Origin: Alphaproteobacteria bacterium | Lineage (GTDB): Bacteria > Pseudomonadota > Alphaproteobacteria > ATCC43930 > CGMCC-115725 | Direction: 5' to 3' | DNA: 6,568 nucleotides | Assembly: GCA_030037055.1 (NCBI GenBank) | Contig: JASHRZ010000544.1 | Span: forward strand, 1-6,568 | Shown: one piece after another, positions 1 to 5,995 of the stretch | How the letters are laid out: each line of letters begins with the position of its first letter | Position numbering within the stretch: the first letter of the stretch is position 1 | The notes under the pieces: model-generated | The model's input: the letters and a program-made list of their open reading frames with translations, nothing else | Told to the model about the DNA's origin: nothing | Database searches by the model: none | Translations under genes and position numbers: made by a program

Positions 1-185
1 TGGCAGGAGGTGCAGAAGGCGAGCGTGTTGGTGGCCTCCAACGCGGTGTTGAAGGCGCCCCAGAAGACGATGCCGCCGATAAAGCCCGCCGCCAGCAGGC
101 TCGCCAGCGAGTAGCGCACGCTCGGGCGGCGCAGGATGTCGATCACCCGGTGCAAGAGCCCAGGCCGCTTGGTGTTCTCCGCCAT
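1..185 (-). CDS. NapC/NirT-family tetrahaem cytochrome c quinol dehydrogenase, N-terminal part only
   Basis: Only the first 61 codons are present; the gene leaves the window on the left. Residues 1-27 are a basic cytoplasmic stretch and about 28-48 form a single membrane anchor. The segment FWGAFNTALEATNT follows, then a haem-binding CTSC (residues 58-61) whose histidine codon begins with the first two window bases (CA on this strand). Basic start, one anchor, FWG-FNT and the first CxxCH is the signature of the NapC/NirT/TorC family. These proteins take electrons from membrane quinol and pass them through four c-haems to periplasmic reductases. The ATG at 185 has a strong G-rich ribosome site (AAGGGGGGG) just upstream. 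It lies 47 bases after the c4-type gene in the same direction, so is probably the last visible gene of the hydrogenase operon. Which family member it is (NapC, NirT or NrfH-like), and its redox partner, cannot be decided from this fragment. Confidence 0.88.
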   Translation of the reverse strand, partial: MAENTKRPGLLHRVIDILRRPSVRYSLASLLAAGFIGGIVFWGAFNTALEATNTLAFCTSC

Positions 186-232
186 CCGTCACCCCCCCTT
201 CTTGGCGCGCAAGCGCCCGCCCCGCGACGGCG

Positions 233-859
233 CTATTTCAAGCTGGCGTAGAAATTCACCAGCGCGTCGATGCTCGCCGCGTCCAGCCTGTCGACCACCG
301 GCTTCATCTTCGGATCCGCTTTGCGCGCACCGGACCTGAAGTCCGCAAGCTGCTCCTTCAGGTAAGGAGTCCATTGACCGGCGAGAATGCCGGCGTCGTC
401 CTCGGGCGCGCTGCCATTGTTGGAATGGCATTTCTCGCAGTTCTGCTGATGGATCTGCTGGCCCTTCGTCGCCAGTGCGGCATCGGCGGCCTGCGAGGCG
501 CGCACGAATTTCTGCTTCGCGAGATAGCCGGCGAGCTGCTTGGTGTCGGCGTCGTCGAGCGCCCCGGCGATCGCGCACATGTCGGTCTTCGTCCCTTTCT
601 TGTCGCCGGCCTTCATCTCGGTTACCGGACACGGCCGTTGCTTGTTCTTGAAGGCACTCAGCTGGTCGGCGAGGTAAGTGGCCGACATGCCGGCGTTTAT
701 CGGCACGCTGGGATCGGTGCTGGCGCCGTCCTTGCCGTGACAGCCGGCGCAGACCGCCATGAGGGCGTTGCCGTCGGCCGCGCCGGCGCCGGGCGCCGGG
801 GCGAGACAGAGGATCGCTGCCGCGGTCATCAGCCCGAGCCTGGCCAGGTTGCGCGTCAT
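233..859 (-). CDS. Di-haem cytochrome c, c4-type, periplasmic
   Basis: This 208-residue protein has a Sec signal peptide (MTRNLARLGL, then an Ala/Leu core, cleavage near AGA-AD, about residue 27) and two homologous class I cytochrome c domains. The haem motifs are CAGCH (37-41) and CEKCH (141-145). Likely axial methionines are Met94 in the first domain and Met185 in the second (DPKMKPVV). This two-domain layout and length is that of cytochrome c4, a periplasmic electron shuttle. The ATG at 859 was chosen because the signal peptide begins there; an earlier in-frame start at 973 would add 38 residues before it and overlap the upstream gene. A weak AGGCGA ribosome site precedes 859. The first domain has two extra cysteines (77 and 95) flanking a lysine-rich loop, which may form a disulfide. 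Its position between a lipoprotein cytochrome and a NapC-type gene implies a place in the same electron chain. The exact partner is inferred. Confidence 0.9.
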   Translation of the reverse strand: MTRNLARLGLMTAAAILCLAPAPGAGAADGNALMAVCAGCHGKDGASTDPSVPINAGMSATYLADQLSAFKNKQRPCPVTEMKAGDKKGTKTDMCAIAGALDDADTKQLAGYLAKQKFVRASQAADAALATKGQQIHQQNCEKCHSNNGSAPEDDAGILAGQWTPYLKEQLADFRSGARKADPKMKPVVDRLDAASIDALVNFYASLK

Positions 860-912
860 TGTCGCTTCGCCTGATACCGTCGGCCACCGAAAGAGCGCCG
901 AGTCCTCTCCTG

Positions 913-927
913 CCGGCGGCACGCCGG
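913..927 (-). other. Small perfect hairpin between the two cytochrome genes
   Basis: CCGGCG and CGCCGG form a perfect 6-bp stem around a 3-base loop in the 88-base gap between the lipoprotein cytochrome stop (948) and the c4-type start (859). No T-run follows on the minus strand, so it is not a standard intrinsic terminator. It might affect mRNA processing or stability. In GC-rich DNA such a short stem can also be chance. Confidence 0.25.
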
Positions 928-947
928 GATCGTGGATCAGCGGGACT

Positions 948-1346
948 TCACGGGTTTCCGAGCGTGTGGACATACGCCACCACCTGCCAGATTTGCCGAT
1001 CGCTGAGCGTCGACCACGACGGCATCGCGGTTCCCGGCATGCCGTCGTGGATGACTTTATACATCCGCGTTGCGCTTCTCTCTTCCGACCAGGGCGGTAG
1101 CGTGAGATTGGCGGGCGGCGGATTCATTCCCTCATGACGCTGGCCGCGGCCGTCTCCTCTTACGCCGTGACAAATCGTGCAATTGGCGGCGAAGATCTCG
1201 CCGCCTGCCTTCTGGGCCTCTCGCGACGTCATCATGCCGGCCGGCATCTTGGGCGAATCAGGTTTACATCCCGAAATGGCGAGCAGGATCGCGAGCAGCG
1301 CCATGCCGGCCCACGGTTGCGGTTTCGCGAACCATTCCGTAGCCAA
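948..1346 (-). CDS. Lipoprotein mono-haem cytochrome c
   Basis: This is a small class I cytochrome c of 132 residues. A hydrophobic segment (ALLAILLAISGC) ends in a lipobox with Cys27 as the probable lipidated first residue, so the mature protein would be about 106 residues held on a membrane facing the periplasm. The haem site is CTICH (56-60). The axial methionine is probably Met108 in GTAMPSW, followed by the family's closing helix (SDRQIWQVVAYVHTL). The start is uncertain. I chose the TTG at 1346 because GAGAGG lies nine bases upstream; the ATG at 1304 would leave no charged N-terminal region, and a TTG at 1367 is also in frame. With the chosen start the gene overlaps the end of the protease gene by 83 bases in another frame. 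The likely job is one-electron transfer between the membrane hydrogenase or quinol oxidation and soluble cytochromes. No specific family name is recognised. Confidence 0.85.
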   Translation of the reverse strand: MATEWFAKPQPWAGMALLAILLAISGCKPDSPKMPAGMMTSREAQKAGGEIFAANCTICHGVRGDGRGQRHEGMNPPPANLTLPPWSEERSATRMYKVIHDGMPGTAMPSWSTLSDRQIWQVVAYVHTLGNP

Positions 1347-1833
1347 GGCTCCGCACCTCTCGCACAATCGCGTCTACGAGGCGATCAAGCCTCGCTTCCA
1401 CCGCGTCCGATCGCGCCAAAGCCAGATCGATGGCCTCCGGCACGAGCCCCAACAGCGCAACGCTGGCCGGATAACAGTCGATGAGCCGTGCCGCGTCGAG
1501 GAGATCGGCCACCCCGACCTGATGGGGCGACAGGCGGTCCCGCACAGCGTCGATGACCTCAGCTCCGTCGAGCCGGACCAGAGTTCCCGGCGGACCTTCG
1601 GCACGAACGGCGTCGACGAGTATTACGTGATCGGATTCCGCCAGCAATCCCAAAAGCGAAAGACCAAGCGTTCCCCCATCTTCCAGCCGGACGCCCGGCG
1701 GGATGCGGTATTCGCGCGCCAGGCGAGCGACCGCGGCGGCACCAAGCCCGTCATCGCCGAGCAAGACGTTACCGAGCGCGAGGACGAGAAGGCCGATCGT
1801 CTTTTCCGAGGGATCTCGTCCGGCGTCGCTCAC
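1264..1833 (-). CDS. hupD: Hydrogenase maturation protease (HupD/HyaD family)
   Basis: This nickel-dependent endopeptidase removes the C-terminal extension of the hydrogenase large subunit after the NiFe(CN)2CO centre is built. The 189-residue protein shows the family signature LALGNVLLGDDGLG (about 18-31), where Asp28 takes the place of the usual metal-binding Glu or Asp. It also has Asp74 in VILVDAV and His104 in LSPHQVG, which match the other two nickel-contact residues known from HybD. The start is a GTG at 1833 that overlaps the cytochrome b stop as GTGA, which indicates translational coupling; longer in-frame starts run back inside the cytochrome b gene. The recognisable fold ends near residue 163. 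The last 26 residues are Arg- and Gly-rich, look unconserved, and are encoded where the next cytochrome gene already begins. Its expected substrate, the large subunit DPCMACGVH site, is encoded two genes upstream. Confidence 0.93.
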   Translation of the reverse strand: MSDAGRDPSEKTIGLLVLALGNVLLGDDGLGAAAVARLAREYRIPPGVRLEDGGTLGLSLLGLLAESDHVILVDAVRAEGPPGTLVRLDGAEVIDAVRDRLSPHQVGVADLLDAARLIDCYPASVALLGLVPEAIDLALARSDAVEARLDRLVDAIVREVRSLGYGMVRETATVGRHGAARDPARHFGM

Positions 1834-2525
1834 CGCGCGCCCGCTCTCCGCCTGGGCAGGAACTTGTAGCCGGAAAACATCGAGTCGACGGTCCCGATCC
1901 GCTCGGTGATCGAGGAAAGCAGGACGAAGTAGACGTGAGCCACCGCGAAGATCAGCAGGAACCACATGCCGATGTGATGGATCAGGCGCGCCATCTGCAA
2001 GCCGTAAAACAGCGGCACCAAGAAGTCGAATGCCCTGAACGGCGAGCCCGCCGCGGCAACGACCGTGTAGAGGGCAAGGCCGGTCGCGACCATCGCCAGA
2101 TAGATCACGAAGACCAGGGCGTAAAATGCGCCCGCGAGCGCGTTATGGCCCGGATAGGCCTCCGGATGCCTGCGGATGAAGGAGTAAAACAGCGCGGTCT
2201 GCCAGAGGTTGCCAAGCCGCTCGCCCGCGAGCGGGACGAGCTGGGTCAGCCGCGCATAGGCATTGCCGGCGAACATCCAATAGATGCGTACCGCCGCCGA
2301 GAGCGTGAACACGATGGCGGCATAGAGATGCACGGCGCGCGCGGTCCCCATCACGAAGTGATCGCGCGCCGGACCCGAAACGCTGATGAAGGGGTGACCG
2401 ATATAATAGCCGGTCGCGGACAACACGATGATCGAGAAAAAGATCAGCCAATGCGTCAGCCGCACCGGCAACTGCCAGACATAAATCCGTTCGATCCCGC
2501 CGTTCGTGGAGCGCTTGTTCGCCAT
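1830..2525 (-). CDS. hupC: [NiFe]-hydrogenase cytochrome b subunit (HupC/HyaC/HoxZ)
   Basis: This 231-residue integral membrane di-haem cytochrome b anchors the hydrogenase to the membrane and passes electrons from the small subunit to quinone. Four hydrophobic spans are visible at about 24-42, 62-84, 130-155 and 180-205. Candidate haem-ligand histidines lie in the first span (His25, RLTHW), the second (His66, RAVHLYAA) and the fourth (His183/184 in LIHHIGMW and His197 in VAHVYF), the pattern of the HyaC family. The conserved start IERIYVWQLPVRLTHW is present. The ATG at 2525 lies five bases after the large-subunit stop. An in-frame extension upstream would run through the large-subunit gene and is not credible. 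The stop overlaps the protease GTG by four bases. The length is normal for the family and nothing appears broken. Confidence 0.95.
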   Translation of the reverse strand: MANKRSTNGGIERIYVWQLPVRLTHWLIFFSIIVLSATGYYIGHPFISVSGPARDHFVMGTARAVHLYAAIVFTLSAAVRIYWMFAGNAYARLTQLVPLAGERLGNLWQTALFYSFIRRHPEAYPGHNALAGAFYALVFVIYLAMVATGLALYTVVAAAGSPFRAFDFLVPLFYGLQMARLIHHIGMWFLLIFAVAHVYFVLLSSITERIGTVDSMFSGYKFLPRRRAGAR

Positions 2526-2530
2526 GAGAG

Positions 2531-4240
2531 TCAAACGACCTTCACCCGGGCCAATTCGCGTTTCGTCGCGTCGATCACGTGCACGCCGCAGGCCATGCAG
2601 GGATCGAAGGAATGCAGCGTGCGCAGGATTTCCAGCGGCTGCTCCGGCTTGGCGACAGGGGTCCCGACCAGGGCGGCTTCGTAGGGGCCCGGATGTCCAA
2701 CCGCGTCGCGCGGACCCGCATTCCAGGTGCTCGGCACCACGCACTGGTAGTTCACGATCGCGCCGTTCGCGATGTGGACCCAATGGCCGAGCGCTCCGCG
2801 CGGCGCCTCGTGGAAGCCGGCGCCGAAGCAATCGGCCGGCCAGCTAGAGGGATCCCATTTCGAATTGTCCTGGATGCGGTAGTCGTGCCGCGCCATGTTC
2901 TCGGCCAGGTCCGCGATCCAGCGGTCCATGGACTCCACCAGCACCTGAGTCTCGATGGCGCGCGCGGCGATACGCCCCAAAGTCGAGAACAGCGCCGCAG
3001 GCCCTACCCCCAGAGACGACAGGACCTTGTCGACCAGCTCCTTGACGCGTCCCGGACGGCCGGAGGCGTAAGCGACCAGCATGCGCGCCAATGGCCCGAC
3101 TTCCATCGCCTCGTCCTCATAACGCGGCGATTTCAGCCAGCTGTATTTCGCCGCGACGTCGAGCCTCTCGTAAGGCGGCGCCGGCCCCGTATAGTGAGGC
3201 GCGGTTTCGCCCTTGAACGGATTGAGCCCCTTGTCGTCGCCGACCGAATAATCGTACCAGGAATGCGCGACATACTCGCTGATCTTGGCTTGATCGACCG
3301 GCAGGACCGTCGCGAGATCGCGGTTGCGTATGATCCCGGTGGGCAAGAACAACCGAGGGGTCTCGCTGTCCTCCTCGGGATACTCGCCATAGGCCATGTA
3401 ATTGCCGACGCCGGCGCCGAGGGCTGCCCAATCCTTGTAGAAGGAAGCGACCGCCAACACATCGGGTATGTAGACGCGGCTGACGAAGGCCAAGCCGTCG
3501 GCCACGAGCTTATGCAGCGTCGCGATCGTCTCCATGTTCAGCGCGTTTTGCGAGTCCGGATCGACCGGAGTCGCCATGCCGCCGACCAGGAAGCTCTGCA
3601 GATGCGGGTTCTTGCCGCCGAGAACGGCGTGGATCTTGATGAAGCGGCGCTGCCAATCGAGCGCCTCCAAATAGTGCGCCACCGCCATCAGATTGGCTTC
3701 GGGCGGCAGCCGATAGGCGGGATGACCCCAATAGGCGTTGGCGAACGGGCCGAGCTGGCCGCGTTGGACGAAGGCCTTGATGCGATCGCGCACGCCGGCG
3801 AAATAGGTCGTGCTGGACAGCGGCCAATCCGAGATCGATTGGGCGAGCGAGGAGGTCTTGGCGGGATCGGCATCGAGCGCACTGACGATGTCGACCCAGT
3901 CCAGCGCGTGGAGATGATAGAAATGCACCACGTGATCCTGGACGGCCTGCGCGGCAATGATGATATTGCGCAGCAGCCGGGCATTGGGCGGCGGCACCGC
4001 GCCGATCGCCTTCTCAACGGCGCGAATCGAGGCGATGGCGTGGACCGTGGTGCACACACCGCAGATCCGCTGGGCGAAGGCCCAGGCGTCACGCGGATCG
4101 CGACCGCGCAGAATGATCTCGATGCCGCGAAACATAGTCGATGACGACCATGCTTCCTTCACGGTCCCGCCATCGACCTCCGCCTCGACGCGAAGATGGC
4201 CTTCGATGCGCGTGACCGGATCGACGACGATGTGCGCCAT
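2531..4240 (-). CDS. hupL: [NiFe]-hydrogenase large subunit (uptake, group 1)
   Basis: This catalytic subunit of 569 residues splits H2 at a Ni-Fe centre. The N-terminal metal motif is RICGVCTTVH (Cys60, Cys63, His67) and the C-terminal one is DPCMACGVH (546-554; Cys548 and Cys551), so all four nickel cysteines are present. RIEGH (11-15) carries the conserved Glu13. After His554 there is a 15-residue tail that the HupD-type protease is expected to remove, so maturation is of the usual kind. TMFRGIEIILRGRDPRDAW (35-53) and the DHVVHFYHLHALDWVD region match membrane-bound uptake enzymes such as HyaB and HoxG. The stop of the small subunit overlaps the ATG at 4240 by one base (TGATG). A GTG at 4243 is also in frame and would add one residue. 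The subunit has no signal of its own and should be co-exported by the Tat system with the small subunit. Confidence 0.97.
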   Translation of the reverse strand: MAHIVVDPVTRIEGHLRVEAEVDGGTVKEAWSSSTMFRGIEIILRGRDPRDAWAFAQRICGVCTTVHAIASIRAVEKAIGAVPPPNARLLRNIIIAAQAVQDHVVHFYHLHALDWVDIVSALDADPAKTSSLAQSISDWPLSSTTYFAGVRDRIKAFVQRGQLGPFANAYWGHPAYRLPPEANLMAVAHYLEALDWQRRFIKIHAVLGGKNPHLQSFLVGGMATPVDPDSQNALNMETIATLHKLVADGLAFVSRVYIPDVLAVASFYKDWAALGAGVGNYMAYGEYPEEDSETPRLFLPTGIIRNRDLATVLPVDQAKISEYVAHSWYDYSVGDDKGLNPFKGETAPHYTGPAPPYERLDVAAKYSWLKSPRYEDEAMEVGPLARMLVAYASGRPGRVKELVDKVLSSLGVGPAALFSTLGRIAARAIETQVLVESMDRWIADLAENMARHDYRIQDNSKWDPSSWPADCFGAGFHEAPRGALGHWVHIANGAIVNYQCVVPSTWNAGPRDAVGHPGPYEAALVGTPVAKPEQPLEILRTLHSFDPCMACGVHVIDATKRELARVKVV

Positions 4241-5340
4241 CACTCGACCTCTGATTCATCTTCCTTCGAAGCGCCCTCTCCGACGCGACGGCGCACCGCC
4301 ATGCCGACGCCGTGCGCCACCACCGCCGCCGTCGTGACGCCGGCCAGACCGAGCCCGACGGGATCGACCCACTCGCCGACGCTGAACCCGGCCACGTCGG
4401 GAAGCCGCCGATAGAACGGCGTCATCGTGTCCCAGAAATTCGGCTCGGCGCAGCCGATGCAGGGATGGCCGCAGCCGATCGGCCAGTTGGTGCCTTCGTT
4501 CCAGCGCACGACCGGGCAGTTCTGCGACGTTGCAGGCCCCTTGCATCCCATCTTGTAGAGGCAGTGCCCGTGACGATGCGCCTCGTCGCCCCAGGCTTCG
4601 ACGTACTGGCCCGCGTCGAAATGCGCGCGCCGCTCGCAATTGTCGTGGATCGCCTTGCCATAGGCGAAAAGCGGGCGCCGGTACTGGTCGAGCGGGGGCC
4701 ACCGCTTCAACGTCATGTAATAGACGATGAGCGCGGTGATGTTCTCGGCGTTGGCCGGACAGGCCGACATGTTGATGAGGTTCTTGACGTCGGGAACCGC
4801 GTCGCCGACCGACAAGGCGCCGGTCGGATTGGGCCGCGCCGCCGGGATGCCTCCGAATGCCGCGCAGGTGCCGACCGCGATGGTCGCAGCGGCGGCCCCG
4901 CAGACCTCGCGCGCGATGTGCAGAGCCGATCTGCCGCCGATGGTGCAATAGGCGCCGTTTGCGCCGGTCGGGACGGAGCCCTCGACCAACGCGATATATT
5001 TGCCGGCATTGTCGCGGACGGTCTGGGCCAGCGCGTCCTCGGCTTGACTGCCGGCCGCCGCCATCAAGGTCTCATGATAGTTGAGGGAAATCGAATCGAG
5101 AATGAGATCGGCGACTGTCGGATGGCTCGCTCGCAAGAAGGATTCGGTGTTGCCGGCACAGTCCTGAAACTCCAGCCATATCAGGATCGGCTTCGGCTCG
5201 TTTTCCACCGCCGCTGCGATCGCACGGCCGGCTCCTTCCGGCAGCCCCAGAACCGCCGCCATCGAGGCGCAAAATCCAAGGAAGTCGCGACGGGAAATGC
5301 CGCGATACTCGAGTTCATCACTGAGCCGATGGTAGCTCAA
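4240..5340 (-). CDS. hupS: [NiFe]-hydrogenase small subunit, Tat-exported, with Asn at a proximal-cluster ligand position
   Basis: This 366-residue electron-transfer subunit carries a chain of three iron-sulfur clusters. A twin-arginine signal (SRRDFLGF, 16-23) leads to cleavage near 43-45, and a C-terminal membrane helix spans about 327-349. Distal cluster ligands are His232, Cys235, Cys260 and Cys266. Medial ligands are Cys275, Cys294 and Cys297, with Cys290 as an extra cysteine nearby. Proximal ligands Cys61, Cys159 and Cys194 are present, but the motif reads DCAGNTES, so Asn64 stands where ECTGCTES-type enzymes have the fourth cysteine. The extra cysteines of the oxygen-tolerant 4Fe-3S type (HoxK Cys19 and Cys120) are Gly63 and Gly164 here. 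The start is a TTG at 5340 with a strong GGAGG six bases upstream; no earlier in-frame start exists. It is the first gene of the operon. The family call is secure; the exact hydrogenase subgroup is not. Confidence 0.96.
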   Translation of the reverse strand: MSYHRLSDELEYRGISRRDFLGFCASMAAVLGLPEGAGRAIAAAVENEPKPILIWLEFQDCAGNTESFLRASHPTVADLILDSISLNYHETLMAAAGSQAEDALAQTVRDNAGKYIALVEGSVPTGANGAYCTIGGRSALHIAREVCGAAAATIAVGTCAAFGGIPAARPNPTGALSVGDAVPDVKNLINMSACPANAENITALIVYYMTLKRWPPLDQYRRPLFAYGKAIHDNCERRAHFDAGQYVEAWGDEAHRHGHCLYKMGCKGPATSQNCPVVRWNEGTNWPIGCGHPCIGCAEPNFWDTMTPFYRRLPDVAGFSVGEWVDPVGLGLAGVTTAAVVAHGVGMAVRRRVGEGASKEDESEVE

Positions 5341-5344
5341 GGCA

Positions 5345-5351
5345 TACCTCC
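5345..5351 (-). promoter_or_regulatory. Ribosome binding site deciding the TTG start of the small subunit
   Basis: On the minus strand GTGGAGGT ends six to seven bases before the TTG at 5340. The GGAGG core is a near-ideal Shine-Dalgarno sequence and supports this rare start codon. An ATG lying between the two is in another frame and meets TGA after one further codon. Confidence 0.6.
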
Positions 5352-5375
5352 ACCCATTGAGTCTCGAAGTCGCCG

Positions 5376-5403
5376 ATCGTATTGTGATTTACTGCAGCAT
5401 CAA
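5376..5403 (-). promoter_or_regulatory. Candidate sigma-70-type promoter of the hydrogenase operon
   Basis: Reading the minus strand, TTGATG (5403-5398) and TACGAT (5381-5376) are separated by 16 bases. Each matches four of six consensus positions. Transcription would begin near 5369, leaving a leader of about 29 bases before the TTG at 5340. The match is weak. It also lies too far from the FNR-type box (about 156 bases) for classical activation, so another start nearer the box is possible. Confidence 0.25.
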
Positions 5404-5405
5404 GA

Positions 5406-5423
5406 GACCGAAGCAGTTCGGTC
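5406..5423 (-). other. Perfect 7-bp hairpin upstream of the small subunit gene
   Basis: GACCGAA and TTCGGTC pair perfectly around a four-base loop. On the minus strand the stem is followed by TCTCTT, a poor T-run. If transcription starts near the FNR-type box, this element sits in the mRNA leader and could act as an attenuator or stability element. If it starts near 5369, it is a DNA dyad just upstream of the promoter and could be an operator. Confidence 0.35.
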
Positions 5424-5518
5424 CGTCGATTTACCGGCCTCGCGCGAGCCTGACCTCAAGAGGGTCGCGCGGTTCGCCTGCAACGGATGAAGAGTGCGCG
5501 GCCGCCGGACCGGTGGCG

Positions 5519-5532
5519 TTGATCTAGATCAA
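5519..5532. promoter_or_regulatory. FNR/Anr/FixK-type binding site
   Basis: TTGATCTAGATCAA is a perfect 14-base palindrome and fits the TTGAT-N4-ATCAA consensus at every defined position. It lies in the gap between the divergent hydrogenase operon and the hypA relic, centred about 185 bases before the small-subunit start codon and 39.5 bases before the hypA-like ATG. FNR and FixK proteins commonly turn on hydrogenase operons when oxygen is low, so oxygen-responsive control is the natural reading. No good -10 element is visible at the classical class II distance on either strand, so the promoter it serves is unresolved. Confidence 0.65.
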
Positions 5533-5564
5533 TTTCCTGCTTGGCGCCGAAGGATCGGACGAGC

Positions 5565-5941
5565 ATGCATGAGCTCGCGATCTGCCAAGCCCTGATCATT
5601 CAAGTCGAAGACCTCGCCACGCGGCGGGCAGCGCGGGTTTCAGCAGTTTCGCGTTGGGATCCGGCCGCTTTCGGGCGTCGAGCCGCGGCTCGTTGAAGAC
5701 GCCTCCCTGCTGGTCCGCGCCCGGAACCCGAGAGCAGGCTCGCGGCTCGGGATCGAAGCGACGACATCCGCGTTGCCTTGTCGGTGGCGCGGAGACCAGG
5801 GTGGCGCCGAACCGCCTGGTATGCGGAGCCCGCGGCGATCGGCGTATCGGTCCGCTCGCGGGCGACGAATTGCTGCTGTTGTCGATCGAGTTCGAGACGC
5901 GCGATGAAGCCCTGGAGGTCCCGCGCGGGCCAAACGCGTGA
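5565..5941 (+). pseudogene. hypA: hypA, hydrogenase nickel-insertion protein gene, frameshifted relic
   Basis: HypA delivers nickel to the hydrogenase large subunit with HypB and normally has a structural zinc site of two CxxC pairs. Here the ATG at 5565, ten bases after an AAGGA ribosome site, begins MHELAICQALIIQVEDLA, the hallmark HypA start including nickel-binding His2. That frame stops at a TGA near 5693. HypA-like sequence continues in the next frame from about 5650 (PLSGVEPRLVEDASLLVRA, then IEAT and a CR at 5779-5784). It continues in the third frame from about 5780 (GAETRVAPNRLVCGARGD, then GDELLLLSIEF), ending with TGA at 5939-5941. At least two frameshifts are therefore needed, near 5640-5655 and 5779-5790. 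The first zinc pair is broken at the second shift, and the second pair has CGC (Arg) at 5831-5833 where Cys is expected. The gene points away from the hydrogenase operon. Several independent lesions argue against sequencing error. Confidence 0.85.
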
Positions 5942-5995
5942 AAGGGCGCAGATCGAAGGGGATGCCGTGATCCGCTCCGCCGAAGGGAATCGATT

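Noticed and set aside
859..973. Longer N-terminus for the c4-type cytochrome starting at 973
   Set aside because: It would put 38 polar residues before an obvious signal peptide and overlap the previous gene.
2579..4144. Long open frame (521 codons) on the plus strand opposite the large-subunit gene
   Set aside because: It is fully antisense to a well-conserved hydrogenase gene. Long antisense frames are common in GC-rich DNA, and it shows no recognisable domain.
5340..5360. Seven-codon minus-strand reading frame (ATG at 5358, stop TGA overlapping the small-subunit TTG) as a possible leader peptide
   Set aside because: It contains the Shine-Dalgarno sequence of the real gene, has no ribosome site of its own, and its composition shows no regulatory codon run.
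4312..5490. 392-codon plus-strand frame opposite the small subunit gene
   Set aside because: It is antisense to a secure gene, Arg/Gly-rich and lacks any motif; it is a compositional shadow.
5501..5517. GCCGCCGGACCGGTGGC as a terminator or operator
   Set aside because: The stem would need an almost zero-length loop and has no T-run; it is probably GC-rich chance.
5942..5995. Terminator between the convergent hypA relic and the TetR gene
   Set aside because: No stem-loop with a T-run could be found in this short gap.
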